64,000 nucleotides of DNA, taken from the NCBI RefSeq assembly GCF_900157305.1, contig NZ_LS974202.1, positions 2,294,001-2,358,000 on the forward strand, given 5' to 3'. Source of the stretch: Mesotoga infera (GTDB lineage: Bacteria; Thermotogota; Thermotogae; Petrotogales; Kosmotogaceae). Position 1 is the stretch's first letter, and every line of letters begins with the position of its first letter. The notes under the pieces were generated by a model. It did no database searches. It saw only the letters and a program-made list of their open reading frames with translations, and was not told the DNA's origin. Shown piece by piece: positions 25,479 through 34,863 of this stretch. A program made the position numbers and the translations under genes.

Positions 25479-27695
25479 CTACTCCTCTATAGGGTACTCC
25501 TTTTTACACTTTTCACAGTAATAAACCTTCTTTCCGCCACGTTTAACTTTTATGAAGAGCGTAGAGTCGCATGCTACACACTTCATGTTGGTCGGCTCGC
25601 TCCAGTAAAGTTCTCCGCACGAAGAGCACTTGAAGTAATTCTTTCCTTTTTTGCTACGCAGTTTCCCGATCGTCCCTCCACATTTAGGACATGGAGCCGG
25701 AATCTCCATATTCCTGGTGTATTTGCATTTGGGATAAGCCGAGCAGGCGATGAATTCGCCAAACCTACCCTTCCTAAGCAGGAGCGGAGAACCGCACTGG
25801 GGACATTTCTCATCTATCTCCCTTTCTTTTTTTTGCTCTTGCAGAATATCTTTCAGGATAACCTTACCATCTATGACACCTGAAAAGATCGTCATATCGA
25901 TCGACTCATTCTTGTCGCATTCCGGACATTTCAGATAACCGCCGTATCTTCCGAACACCACTTTGAAATGGCTACCGCATTCACATTCTCTATCTGTTGG
26001 GAACTCGATCTTAAACTCTCCATTCTTTATCTTTCTGTCTATCTGGTCTAGATCGGTCTTGAATTCGTCATAGAAGCTCTCTATTACTTCTTTCCACTTT
26101 TTCGACCCGCCTTCAACCTCGTCCAGTTCATTTTCCATATTCGCAGTGAAATTTGTATCGACCACATCGGGAAAGTGATCGGTGAGAAATTCATTGACTA
26201 TGGCTCCCAGAAGCGTCGGCCGTAACTCCTTTGACTGACGGAGTACATACTTTCTGTCGAGTAGAGTCGAAATGATCGTGGCGTAAGTTGAAGGCCTGCC
26301 GATCCCTCTTTTCTCCAGTTCCTTGACCAGTGAAGCCTCGGTGAATCTTGAGGGAGGCTTGGTAGTTTCCTTTTCCCAGATGAAGTCATCAGGCTTGATC
26401 TCCTGTCCTTGACCGTACTCATGATTGAGTTCATCCTTGCTGGATCTGGTTAAAACCCTTTCAAAACCGTCGAAGACTCTTTTTTCGCCAACGAGGGTAA
26501 ATGCGAAACGATCACTTTTATCAATTACGGTCACTTCAGTCACTTCATACTCAGCGCCGGCCATCTGCGAAGCCAGAAATCTATTCCATATCAAGGCATA
26601 AAGTTTGAGAAAATCTCCCGAAATCAGTTTCTTTGCAGCCTCCATGTCGATCTCAGGATAAGTCGGTCTAATCGCTTCGTGGGCATCTTGTATCTTTTTT
26701 CCGCCCTTAGATGCTTTTATAGGCCCGATGTATCTTTCACCAAAATTGTTCTTGATTATCTCGACGGCCTTCTCTCTCGCCTGTGAAGAAATCCTGGTCG
26801 AGTCGGTTCTCATGTAAGTTATGAAGGCTATCTGCCCCTTCTCCGTTTCAATCCCTTCGTACAGCTGCTGGGCAACCTTCATCGTCCGGCTGGCGCTCCA
26901 GCCGAGTTCGCTTATGGCACTCTGCTGAAGGGTAGAAGTTATAAATGGCATGGGGGAAGCCCTCTTTGAAAGTCTTTTCTTAACTTCTTTTACGAAGAAT
27001 AGAGAGGCTTTAAGTCCTTTCAAGACTGTGTCCAGTTCCTCTTGCGTAGTGATCGACCTGTTTCCGAATTTTTTACCTTGAAGTTCGGTTAGTGTGAACC
27101 TATCATTGCCCACAAGCATGAAGATCTTAAAGAAATCGTGGGGCACGAAGACCATGATCTTCTTCTCAAGTTCTACCATGAACTTCAAAGCTACCGATTG
27201 CACTCTTCCCGCGCTCAATCCTTTGGTCATCGTTCTCCACAGAAGAGGGCTGAGTTTGTACCCGACTATTCTATCGAGAATGCGGCGGGCAACCTGTGCT
27301 TCGACTTTGGACATGTCTATCGTCCTGGGCTTTTCAACTGCCTCTTTTATGGCAGATTCTGTTATTTCGTTGAAGACGATCCTGTTTGTATCCTTGCTTG
27401 ACAGTCCCAGAAGCTGTGCAATGTGCCAGGCTATCGCCTCACCTTCGCGGTCCAGGTCCGACGCGAGAAGAACTTTCTTGCCCTTCGCCTTCATAGTGAG
27501 TTCTGCGACGATCTTTTCCTTCCCCTTGAGAATTTCGTAAGTCGGCTCGAAGGTCTCTGTGTCTATACCGAGAGTGGATTCAGGAAGATCTCTTATGTGA
27601 CCCTTCGAAGCCGTAACTTCGTAGCCTTTCCCCAGATACCTCTCGATGGTTTTCGCTTTTGCCGGGGATTCTACGATAACTAATTTGTCTGGCAA
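25479..27695 (-). CDS. topA: DNA topoisomerase I
   Basis: A type IA topoisomerase of 738 residues that relaxes negative supercoils. The TOPRIM domain has Glu9 and D80-x-D82-x-E84. The catalytic Tyr294 lies in FITYMRTDST. Four C-terminal cysteine clusters follow (CxC..CPEC, CPQC..CxxxxKC, CPKC..CSSC, CVAC..CEKC), so it has several zinc ribbons. The start is TTG 27695 with GGAG eight bases upstream; no ATG fits. It lies 6 bp before ddl and 22 bp after the yhaM-like gene. Confidence 0.95.
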   Translation of the reverse strand: MPDKLVIVESPAKAKTIERYLGKGYEVTASKGHIRDLPESTLGIDTETFEPTYEILKGKEKIVAELTMKAKGKKVLLASDLDREGEAIAWHIAQLLGLSSKDTNRIVFNEITESAIKEAVEKPRTIDMSKVEAQVARRILDRIVGYKLSPLLWRTMTKGLSAGRVQSVALKFMVELEKKIMVFVPHDFFKIFMLVGNDRFTLTELQGKKFGNRSITTQEELDTVLKGLKASLFFVKEVKKRLSKRASPMPFITSTLQQSAISELGWSASRTMKVAQQLYEGIETEKGQIAFITYMRTDSTRISSQAREKAVEIIKNNFGERYIGPIKASKGGKKIQDAHEAIRPTYPEIDMEAAKKLISGDFLKLYALIWNRFLASQMAGAEYEVTEVTVIDKSDRFAFTLVGEKRVFDGFERVLTRSSKDELNHEYGQGQEIKPDDFIWEKETTKPPSRFTEASLVKELEKRGIGRPSTYATIISTLLDRKYVLRQSKELRPTLLGAIVNEFLTDHFPDVVDTNFTANMENELDEVEGGSKKWKEVIESFYDEFKTDLDQIDRKIKNGEFKIEFPTDRECECGSHFKVVFGRYGGYLKCPECDKNESIDMTIFSGVIDGKVILKDILQEQKKEREIDEKCPQCGSPLLLRKGRFGEFIACSAYPKCKYTRNMEIPAPCPKCGGTIGKLRSKKGKNYFKCSSCGELYWSEPTNMKCVACDSTLFIKVKRGGKKVYYCEKCKKEYPIEE

Positions 27696-27717
27696 GATAT
27701 CACTCCATTTCAGAATT

Positions 27718-28770
27718 TCAATCGCTGGATTTCCTATTTCTCATGAAGACCCTTCTATTTAGGAAGCGGTCGTAATTACTCCAAGAAGCCGAAGCTCCGT
27801 TGAATTCGCGATCCTCTATCTCCCTGAACTGCGCAACTTTTGAATCGAGATCGTCGGCCATGTGAAGTACTATCGCTTCTGTGGTCTTGGGAACAACTGG
27901 TGAACCCCACTCCATTTCCCCGTGGTGCGAAAGCAACAAATGCTTGATCTCGGTTTGAAGATACCTTGGGAAGCCCGTTAACTTGGAAATAACCTTATTG
28001 ATTATCTCGATACCCATGGCGATATGTCCTACCAGTTCACCCTCGTTGGTTCTATCTATTCCCGTCTGCGTAATCGCGTATTCATAAACCTTGCCTATGT
28101 CGTGCAACAACGCACCCGCGATGAGGAGTTCACCGTTCAGTGAATCGCTGTACTTGCGCGCGAAAAACTGGCAGAGCTCAACGACAGACATAGTATGTTC
28201 AAGAAGCCCCCCTTTATATGCGTGGTGAACCTTTGCCGCCGCAGGAGAAACTATGAACTTCTCTACGAACTTCCTGTCATTTTGGAAAATCTCGAGCAGC
28301 AGTGTCTTTATGTTCTCGTTGACGATTCCATTTATTGTTCCAAGTAGCTCGTCGTACATTTTAGAAATATCTTTGGATGTTATAGCCAAAAACCTCTCGG
28401 GGTCGTACTGTCCAGCTTCGAGTATCTGTATACCGTCGGGATCGATGTTGAGTTGGATTCTGTCTTCATAAAGTACCAACTTGCCCGACACCCTTACTGC
28501 CGTACCCTGATCGAGTCTAGCGTCGTTCGCTTCAGCGTTGAACCAGTCTATAGCCCTTATAGCACCGGTTTTGTCGGATAGAGTGAGAAGCAGGAATTTT
28601 TTCCCGTCGCGGGCTTCCTGAATTCTCTTGGAGTACACTTTGAAAACTGACAAGAGAGTACTGCCCGGTCTCAGATCCGAGACGAAAGGGTAGCCGTCCT
28701 TGTTGGCTTTGTCGTGTTCGGGGTTTATCTGATTGAGTATGTCGTTTCCGATAATATCGCGGAGTTTCAT
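27718..28770 (-). CDS. YhaM-like 3'-5' exoribonuclease (OB-fold plus HD domain)
   Basis: A 350-residue protein. The N-terminal OB-fold (about 33-115, TLLSVFKVYSKRIQEARDGKKFL, then GKLVLYEDRIQLNID) binds nucleic acid. An HD-domain hydrolase (about 165-320) follows, with H-H-A-Y-K-GG-LLEHT, LLHDIGKVYEY and SHHGEMEWGSP metal-binding motifs. This layout matches YhaM, a Mn2+-dependent 3'-5' exonuclease of RNA and DNA. Its start overlaps the alr stop by four bases. Confidence 0.88.
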   Translation of the reverse strand: MKLRDIIGNDILNQINPEHDKANKDGYPFVSDLRPGSTLLSVFKVYSKRIQEARDGKKFLLLTLSDKTGAIRAIDWFNAEANDARLDQGTAVRVSGKLVLYEDRIQLNIDPDGIQILEAGQYDPERFLAITSKDISKMYDELLGTINGIVNENIKTLLLEIFQNDRKFVEKFIVSPAAAKVHHAYKGGLLEHTMSVVELCQFFARKYSDSLNGELLIAGALLHDIGKVYEYAITQTGIDRTNEGELVGHIAMGIEIINKVISKLTGFPRYLQTEIKHLLLSHHGEMEWGSPVVPKTTEAIVLHMADDLDSKVAQFREIEDREFNGASASWSNYDRFLNRRVFMRNRKSSD

Positions 28771-29891
28771 ATATTTTCTCCTTTCATGTAGAGTCTGGGC
28801 ACTCTGGACGAAATAGCACAGGTTACCTCATAATTAATGGTACCATTCCACTCAGCCATTTCCTCTGCCGATATACTCTCATTTCCCTGACTTCCAATTA
28901 ATACAACCTCGTCTCCCACTTTTGGCGAGTGGTCCAGATGCGTGACATCTACCACAAACTGGTCCATGCAAACTCTACCAAGTACAGGACATCTCCTTCC
29001 AGAGATAATTACAAACCCTCTGTTGGAAAGATGCCTGTTGTAGCCGTCGGCGTAGCCGACAGGAATGGTGGCGACCGTCATTTCACGATCTGCGACAAAA
29101 GTCTGGCCGTAGCCAACACCGTAGCCTGGATAGATCTTCTTCACAAAAGAAATACATGTCTTCCACTGAAGCACTGGCCTAAGGTTTTCGTCGCGCTGTG
29201 AAGAAGGCTGGAGACCGTAACTGGCGATACCGGCTCTGACGTAATCGAAATAGCTGTTGTCGATGTACATGATACCGGCACTGTTGGAAATATGTTTTAA
29301 AAGAGTCTTTTTCGTTATCCTCTCGGCTTGATTGAGAAACGACAGAAAAGCCTTCAGCTGTTCGGCAACGAAGCCACTTCCCTTCTCGTCGGCTGTGGCG
29401 AAATGCGTATAGGCTCCTTCGACATTCAGTCCTATGTCAATGGACGCTTTCAACAGATTCAACGACTCTCTCCACTCAAGACCGAGCCTTCTCATCCCGG
29501 TATCGACGACGATGTGAAAGGCTGAATTCATGGCAGTTCCAGATTTCATGGATGCTTCGATAGCTTTCAGTTGCTCGTGAGATACGATAGTAAGTGTAAG
29601 ATTATTCTCAAAAGCCGCTTCAAAAGAGCTGGGTTCAACGTAATTTAACACAAGTATAGGAATCTTTATTCCAGCCTCCCTAAGCCTGAGACCTTCCTCA
29701 AGAAAGGCAACGGCTAGATATTCAACTCCTTCCTCCTGGGCGACTCTAGCCAGTTGTACAGCACCATGGCCGTAACCATCGGCCTTTACCACCGCCATGA
29801 CCTTTGCCGGACAAGCTTTCGAGGTCAGATATCGTAAGTTGTATCTATAAGCTTCCAAATCTATTGCGGCGAAGGTTTTCCTGCTATTCAT
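28767..29891 (-). CDS. alr: Alanine racemase
   Basis: A PLP enzyme that interconverts L- and D-alanine for the cell wall. The PLP-binding Lys36 lies in AVVKADGYGHG. The C-terminal half has the GYGVGYGQTF region with the catalytic tyrosine, PVGYADGYNR and RVCMDQFVVDVT. At 374 residues it has the usual length. It lies just downstream of the rpmB terminator, so it may depend on read-through, or on a promoter not recognised here. Confidence 0.95.
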   Translation of the reverse strand: MNSRKTFAAIDLEAYRYNLRYLTSKACPAKVMAVVKADGYGHGAVQLARVAQEEGVEYLAVAFLEEGLRLREAGIKIPILVLNYVEPSSFEAAFENNLTLTIVSHEQLKAIEASMKSGTAMNSAFHIVVDTGMRRLGLEWRESLNLLKASIDIGLNVEGAYTHFATADEKGSGFVAEQLKAFLSFLNQAERITKKTLLKHISNSAGIMYIDNSYFDYVRAGIASYGLQPSSQRDENLRPVLQWKTCISFVKKIYPGYGVGYGQTFVADREMTVATIPVGYADGYNRHLSNRGFVIISGRRCPVLGRVCMDQFVVDVTHLDHSPKVGDEVVLIGSQGNESISAEEMAEWNGTINYEVTCAISSRVPRLYMKGENI

Positions 29892-29910
29892 AACGCCTTC
29901 CCATATTCTA

Positions 29911-29934
29911 AAAGAAAAGCGCGCATAGCGCGCT
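29911..29934 (-). terminator. Terminator after rpmB
   Basis: On the minus strand a 7 bp all-GC-type stem (29934-29928 with 29924-29918, 3 nt loop) is followed by a T-rich run at 29917-29911. It lies 6 bp past the rpmB stop and before alr. Confidence 0.8.
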
Positions 29935-29939
29935 CTGCA

Positions 29940-30131
29940 TTAGACTGCTCTCTGTATCTTTCCTGCCTTAAGACACTTGCTGCAAATCTTCACTCTTTTT
30001 ACTTCACCATTAACCATAGCCCTTACATTGTGTACATTGGGCTTCCACCATCTCTTGCCCTTCTTGTTCGAGTGGGAAACCATGTTTCCTGTAGTGGGGC
30101 TTTTCCCACAGATCTCGCAAACCTTGGACAT
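29940..30131 (-). CDS. rpmB: Ribosomal protein L28
   Basis: A 63-residue large-subunit ribosomal protein. Four cysteines in two CxxC pairs (C5/C8 and C50/C53) make it the zinc-binding form. The conserved GNMVSHSNKKGKRWWKPN block is present. It has a GAGGAGG ribosome site and a near-consensus promoter upstream. Confidence 0.97.
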   Translation of the reverse strand: MSKVCEICGKSPTTGNMVSHSNKKGKRWWKPNVHNVRAMVNGEVKRVKICSKCLKAGKIQRAV

Positions 30132-30164
30132 GTATTGTCCTCCTCTCCAATTACATTACACTTC

Positions 30165-30193
30165 ATTATATTAAAGATGTATCAGCTTTTCAA
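30165..30193 (-). promoter_or_regulatory. Strong promoter of rpmB
   Basis: On the minus strand TTGAAA (30193-30188) and TATAAT (30170-30165) are separated by exactly 17 bp, 34 bp before the rpmB start. It is the best sigma-70-like promoter in the window, and its -35 overlaps the region needed by the divergent VanZ-like gene. Confidence 0.8.
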
Positions 30194-30210
30194 CTCATCG
30201 TTGTGAGGTA

Positions 30211-30216
30211 TATAAT
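30211..30216 (+). promoter_or_regulatory. Likely -10 box of the VanZ-like gene
   Basis: A perfect TATAAT ends only three bases before the first possible start (ATG 30220) and six before a second in-frame ATG at 30223. Transcription would begin at or near the start codon, implying a leaderless message. A weak TTCAAC -35 at 30189-30194 overlaps the rpmB -35. Confidence 0.45.
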
Positions 30217-30219
30217 TCC

Positions 30220-30624
30220 ATGATGAGGAAATTGATAGTACCATTTACGACTACACTGTATCTGATAGTAATAATATACTTTTATCTCGCGCCTGCAAGA
30301 TCGAGCCTCATGGTTAGCAACGATAAATTAATGCACTTTTCGGGTTTCTTCGCCGGGGGCCTATGGTTATCGTTGATCCATTTTCTCAGAACACACAGAA
30401 TGAATCTTCTGGTAGCTTCCTTCTTTCTTGTAACCGGTCCAATTGTTCTTGAAATGCTCCAGAAGTTCTCTCCAGGTCGATCGGTGGATCTGCTGGACAT
30501 TTTGGCCAATTATCTAGGTTGGCTTGTACCGGTGGCTCTTTATGTTTTTATGAAACTGATACGTTCGCAGGTTTTCAAGTCTTACAAGGACCATGGAACA
30601 GACGATGGGGAGAGCTCAAAGTAG
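30220..30624 (+). CDS. VanZ-like membrane protein
   Basis: A 134-residue protein with four predicted helices (about 6-23, 38-54, 64-80, 98-118). It has the VanZ-family motifs SNDKLMHFSGFFAGGL and EMLQKFSPGRSVDLLDILANYLG. VanZ-like proteins are linked to low-level teicoplanin resistance in one system but are otherwise of unknown role. The start may be ATG 30220 or 30223 on a leaderless message, or TTG 30232 behind GATGAGG. It leads the plus-strand run to pulA. Confidence 0.78.
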   Translation: MMRKLIVPFTTTLYLIVIIYFYLAPARSSLMVSNDKLMHFSGFFAGGLWLSLIHFLRTHRMNLLVASFFLVTGPIVLEMLQKFSPGRSVDLLDILANYLGWLVPVALYVFMKLIRSQVFKSYKDHGTDDGESSK

Positions 30625-30696
30625 CTAAAAGCAGTTTGTTTTTTTCTCCCAGTAGAGTATCACGGATGTTATACTTTCCTCAGTTGAGCCGAAACC

Positions 30697-31674
30697 TTGT
30701 GGGGGGTGTATTCTTTTTTGAGAAGTATAATTTTCAATCCTCTTGGTTTGGTCCTGGTAATTCTTCTCTTGCTGCCGGATTTGATTCTCGGTAACTCGGG
30801 TGTAGTTTCTTCCCTTTTAGGAGAGCTGGAGTACGTTGCGCCAGATGCCACTCCGAACGGCCGAGAAGTTCTAATTGTCGGTTCTAATAACGGTTCCTCA
30901 TTATTGATACTCGATGGAGACTCTCCCTATACCATTACACTGCTGGGTGTCGATTTCCCGAAGTTGAACCCTTATGACGGGATAAACCTCTCCATAATCA
31001 GAATTATGCGCAATATCGTTGGTCTTAAGGCTATTGTCGAAAGTAGTAAGAAATTCAACCTCGACGGGCCGGCTTACCTGTGGATTAAGGATGGAGAGAA
31101 AACCGTGCTTCTTCAGTCGCTGATCCTGTCCAACGGTCTAGGAAACTTCAACGGACAGGGTTATATTAATTTTTACGAAGCCCAGCAGCATGCCAAAGAC
31201 AAGGGATTGGGAATCTGGGAAGAGAACAGAGAAACCCTCATCAGAACAACAGCATCCAGTGTGCCGGATAAGCAAACTATAACCACATCGGAACATATGT
31301 CAAGCTGGGTGGAGTTGATCGACGTGCGCATCTTCGACAACGGTTTATTCGGGCTAATAACACTGGTAACAAGAGAAGCTGGCAGTCTGGCTGGAACGGT
31401 AGTATCGATAGTCTCAAACACAGATATTATGAAAGATGAAGATTCCTTTACAATAAGCGACCAGAGAGAACTCAAAGTGGGCGAGAACTATGTGGTGCTG
31501 GTGACAATAGACAGAGCACAGATCCCTTCCTTCAACTACAACACAATATGGGTTACCTATCTCGACCCGAACGGCGGTTTCCTGAGTTTGAAAAACCTCA
31601 ACGGAGCCAGACTTCTATACGAATATGAATACAGCAGAAAGATAAATGGCTATGTTGTAACCCCACTTAATTGA
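30697..31674 (+). CDS. Exported SNase-like (thermonuclease-fold) protein, probably inactive
   Basis: After an N-terminal hydrophobic segment (about residues 8-32 of the long form, signal peptide or anchor) comes a staphylococcal-nuclease-like domain. ILDGD, TLLGVDFPKL, YLWIKDGEKTVLLQSLILSNGLGNF and AQQHAKDKGLGIWEEN align with the DGDT, RLLLVDTPE and AKKxxxGIW blocks of the family. The Arg and Glu of RLLxVDTPE are Thr and Lys here, so catalysis is doubtful. About 120 further residues form a beta-rich tail of unknown type. The start is uncertain: TTG 30697, GTG 30706 or TTG 30718, the last best spaced from the G-rich ribosome site. It lies 13 bp before pulA. Confidence 0.6.
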   Translation: MWGVYSFLRSIIFNPLGLVLVILLLLPDLILGNSGVVSSLLGELEYVAPDATPNGREVLIVGSNNGSSLLILDGDSPYTITLLGVDFPKLNPYDGINLSIIRIMRNIVGLKAIVESSKKFNLDGPAYLWIKDGEKTVLLQSLILSNGLGNFNGQGYINFYEAQQHAKDKGLGIWEENRETLIRTTASSVPDKQTITTSEHMSSWVELIDVRIFDNGLFGLITLVTREAGSLAGTVVSIVSNTDIMKDEDSFTISDQRELKVGENYVVLVTIDRAQIPSFNYNTIWVTYLDPNGGFLSLKNLNGARLLYEYEYSRKINGYVVTPLN

Positions 31675-31687
31675 GGGAGGCATTATA

Positions 31688-34240
31688 ATGAGAAGAGTGT
31701 TGTTCATTTTGGCGATTCTTCTTGGTACTACAATAATGGCTTTTACAGGAGAAAGCATGGGAAAAACGGCAGCCGATTACGGTGCAGAAACAGTGCTCAT
31801 AATACATTACCACAGATACAGCGGCAACTACGATGGATGGAATCTATGGGTCTGGCCAAATATGCCTACCAGCATGGACGGCAAATCCTATATTTTCGAC
31901 AGGAGCGACGAATTTGGAGTCGTCTCGACTGTCAAGTTTTCCAATAAACATACCAGGCTCGGCTACATAGTCAGATTGAATGACTGGCAGGCCAAAGATG
32001 TAAATGCAGATAGATTTGTGGATATTCCCGAATCAGGAGTGGCCGAAATCTGGTTAATAGAAGGTGAGTATGACCATGTAACCGATCCAGCTTCCATAGA
32101 CCTCAGGCCAAGAATAAAGGCAGCTTTCCTCGACAGCCTGAACGAGATATACGTTTCTCTGTCGGCTCCAGTCGATACTAAGGTGGCCGAAGCGAAGGTG
32201 CTGATCAAAAACGAACAACGGCCGGTAAAATCAATCGAGAAGGCAGATCCAACAGATATCTCATTTACAAATTACGTGAAGGTAACATTGGCCGGGACCA
32301 TAGAACCGGAAGAAATCAGCGATCCAATAGAATTGGTGATTGAAGGCTTTCTACCAGATGAAGTGATTGTGAGAAGTGCGCTGGACGATCCTTCTTTCTA
32401 CTACGAAGGACAGCTCGGAGCTATATATGAAAGAGATTTCACGACTTTCAGAGTCTGGTCACCGGTCTCATCTTCGGCCACCTTGTTGTTGTATGATGAT
32501 TATGACTCTCAAAAATGCAAACAGATATCTATGGCAAAAACTTCGCAGGGCGTCTGGGAAGCTACAGTTGAAGGTGATCTTCACCTCAAGTCATACAGAT
32601 ACTCGCTCTTTTCTTACGGTAAGTTTCGTGAAACTGTGGATATATATTCGAAAGCCGTAACGCGTAACAGCTTGAGGTCAGTTGTGATCGATCCGGCAAG
32701 AACGGTTTTCGATGAATGGGAGATGGATGTCAGACCGTCGATGGAAAAGTTTGAGGATGCCATAATCTATGAGATTCATATAAGCGATATAACGGCCGAT
32801 ACAAAGACAAACGTAGTCAATCGGGGCAAATATCTCGGTCTTACAGAAAGGGATAGAACCGGTCCCGAAGGGGTGAAGGCAGGCCTGGATCATTTGATCG
32901 AGCTAGGTGTAACTCATGTTCATATCCTCCCCTTTAACGATATTCATTACATTGACGAGGGCATCGATGGACAGTACGGCTGGGGGTATGACCCATATCT
33001 ATACATGGTTCCTGAAGGTCACTACAGTACGGACCCCTCCAATCCACTCAGCAGGATAATAGAGGCCAAAATGATGATAAAGGCTCTTCATGACAGTGGT
33101 ATTCGCGTTATCCTCGATACTGTTTATAACCATACCGCTTCAACCGGTGAAGGTTCGCCTTTCGATCAGACCGTTCCTTATTATTATTACAGGACCGACA
33201 GGACGGGGGCTTATACTAATGGTAGCGGTGTTGGAAATGAAATAGCTACAGAGAGGCCTATGATGAGGAAGCACATTATAGACTCTCTCAAGATGTGGGT
33301 AAACGATTACCACATCGACGGTTTCAGATTCGACTTGCTGGGCCTTTTCGATAGGGAAACCGTGCTAGCCATAGATAGAGAGCTTCATGAACTGGAGCCC
33401 ACTCTACTGCTTTATGGTGAACCCTGGGGTGGCTGGGGAGCCAACGTGACCTTTTCCAAGGGCGATCAAAAGGGAACACAGGTCGCCGTCTTCAATGACA
33501 ACCTGAGAGATGCGATCCGCGGAAGCGTTTTCGATCCAAAGGTAAAGGGTTTTTCGCTCGGAAGCAGAGCCAAGGAGCGTAGAATCATGCGTGGTATAAG
33601 CGGCAGCATAGAGTATAGCTACGATATACGTGACTTCACCGATGATCCGGCAGAAACAATTAACTATGTTTCTGCACACGATAATCAGACTCTATGGGAT
33701 AAAAATAGTGCAGCGATGCCTGATGCATCACAAGAACTGCTACTTAACGCACAGAAACTCTCGAATGCGATTGTTTTGCTCTCGCAGGGTATTCCCTTCC
33801 TCCACGGCGGAGTTGATTTTGCCAGGACCAAGAACGGCAACGACAACAGCTATAACGCAGGTGTTGAACTCAACAAGATGGACTATTCAAGGAAGGCGCA
33901 ATTTATAGACCTCTTCAACTACTACAAAGGAATGATTGAACTTCGGAAGTCTCATCCGGCCTTTAGAATGGCCACTGCTCAGGAGATAAAAGAGAACCTT
34001 GTCTTTCTAGACACGCCGAGGAATATCGTTGCTTTTATTCTTAACGGTGAAGCGACTGGCGATACATGGAAGGAGATACTGGTCATATTCAATGGAAACA
34101 TTGAAGATGCAAAGATAACACTTCCCAATGGTTCTTGGAACCTGGCTATGGATGAAGCGAGAGTATCGAAAGAGTCACTGGGAGAAATAAAGGGTGAAGT
34201 CATTCTTAGGGCCGCTTCGGCTTATGTGCTTTACAAATGA
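31688..34240 (+). CDS. pulA: Type I pullulanase, secreted
   Basis: This GH13 enzyme hydrolyses alpha-1,6 linkages in pullulan and branched glucans. A signal peptide (residues 1-18) is followed by a CBM41 starch-binding domain (about 33-135, with HYHRYSGNYDGWNLWVW), an Ig-like linker, a CBM48-type domain (about 245-335) and the catalytic barrel (about 360-760). Key residues are Y480-N481-H482, nucleophile Asp549 (DGFRFD), acid Glu578 (GEPWGG) and Asp665 (SAHDNQT). GGGAGG precedes the ATG. It likely feeds maltodextrins to transport systems such as the one at 7-12 kb. Confidence 0.95.
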   Translation: MRRVLFILAILLGTTIMAFTGESMGKTAADYGAETVLIIHYHRYSGNYDGWNLWVWPNMPTSMDGKSYIFDRSDEFGVVSTVKFSNKHTRLGYIVRLNDWQAKDVNADRFVDIPESGVAEIWLIEGEYDHVTDPASIDLRPRIKAAFLDSLNEIYVSLSAPVDTKVAEAKVLIKNEQRPVKSIEKADPTDISFTNYVKVTLAGTIEPEEISDPIELVIEGFLPDEVIVRSALDDPSFYYEGQLGAIYERDFTTFRVWSPVSSSATLLLYDDYDSQKCKQISMAKTSQGVWEATVEGDLHLKSYRYSLFSYGKFRETVDIYSKAVTRNSLRSVVIDPARTVFDEWEMDVRPSMEKFEDAIIYEIHISDITADTKTNVVNRGKYLGLTERDRTGPEGVKAGLDHLIELGVTHVHILPFNDIHYIDEGIDGQYGWGYDPYLYMVPEGHYSTDPSNPLSRIIEAKMMIKALHDSGIRVILDTVYNHTASTGEGSPFDQTVPYYYYRTDRTGAYTNGSGVGNEIATERPMMRKHIIDSLKMWVNDYHIDGFRFDLLGLFDRETVLAIDRELHELEPTLLLYGEPWGGWGANVTFSKGDQKGTQVAVFNDNLRDAIRGSVFDPKVKGFSLGSRAKERRIMRGISGSIEYSYDIRDFTDDPAETINYVSAHDNQTLWDKNSAAMPDASQELLLNAQKLSNAIVLLSQGIPFLHGGVDFARTKNGNDNSYNAGVELNKMDYSRKAQFIDLFNYYKGMIELRKSHPAFRMATAQEIKENLVFLDTPRNIVAFILNGEATGDTWKEILVIFNGNIEDAKITLPNGSWNLAMDEARVSKESLGEIKGEVILRAASAYVLYK

Positions 34241-34255
34241 TATCTGGAGGTAGAG

Positions 34256-34744
34256 ATGTACAGGTGTAAGATCATAAGGATCCTCGAATCAGGTTTTTTT
34301 GACGAAACATCCAAATCGATAGAAATCTGTGAAAGGATGCTCAAAGAACACGGTTACCATTTTGCCGGTTATTTCGATGTCCAACCAGTAATGAGCGATC
34401 TAAAAGAATGTATTTATGCCGCTTCCAGGTCAAACGACATGGTAATTATACTCGGAGGGACCGGCCTTTATAAAGAGGATATTGGTCCCGAGGCCGTTCT
34501 CTCTCTGGTAGATAAGAGGGCGACCGGCATTGAGACGGCTATGATGCGACACGCGATAGTGGCCGATTCTTCGCTCTGCCTCTATAGAGTTGCGGCTGGA
34601 ACTATCAGGGAATCTTTGATACTCTGTATTCCCGGTTACCACGAATCGGTCTCCAACTACCTAGATCCGGTCATAGACGTTTTAAAGCCGCTATTTGATG
34701 GCTGGAAAGAAAGGGCCGAAGCTTCAGGAGAGGAGAACGCCTGA
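34256..34744 (+). CDS. Molybdopterin-binding (MoCF/MogA-like) domain protein
   Basis: A 162-residue stand-alone MoCF-type domain. SNDMVIILGGTGLYKEDIGPEAVLSL (about 60-85) matches the GGTG-x5-D-x-TPEA loop of MogA/MoaB and CinA-type domains, with some divergence (DIGPEA for DxTPEA). The IPGYHESV segment near the end matches the LPG-P motif region, also changed. It may bind a pterin or another nucleotide-like ligand rather than act in molybdenum cofactor synthesis. GGAGG precedes the ATG, and it lies 15 bp after pulA. Confidence 0.7.
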   Translation: MYRCKIIRILESGFFDETSKSIEICERMLKEHGYHFAGYFDVQPVMSDLKECIYAASRSNDMVIILGGTGLYKEDIGPEAVLSLVDKRATGIETAMMRHAIVADSSLCLYRVAAGTIRESLILCIPGYHESVSNYLDPVIDVLKPLFDGWKERAEASGEENA

Positions 34745-34863
34745 ACTTGATTTAATGGGTTACAACATCTGAATCCGGTCTGAGTCTTCAATACAACTAT
34801 GAAAGGAGAAGCGCCATTTGCTTCCCGGAGACTTTCCGGAAGTGTTGTGCGTGTAATCATAAT

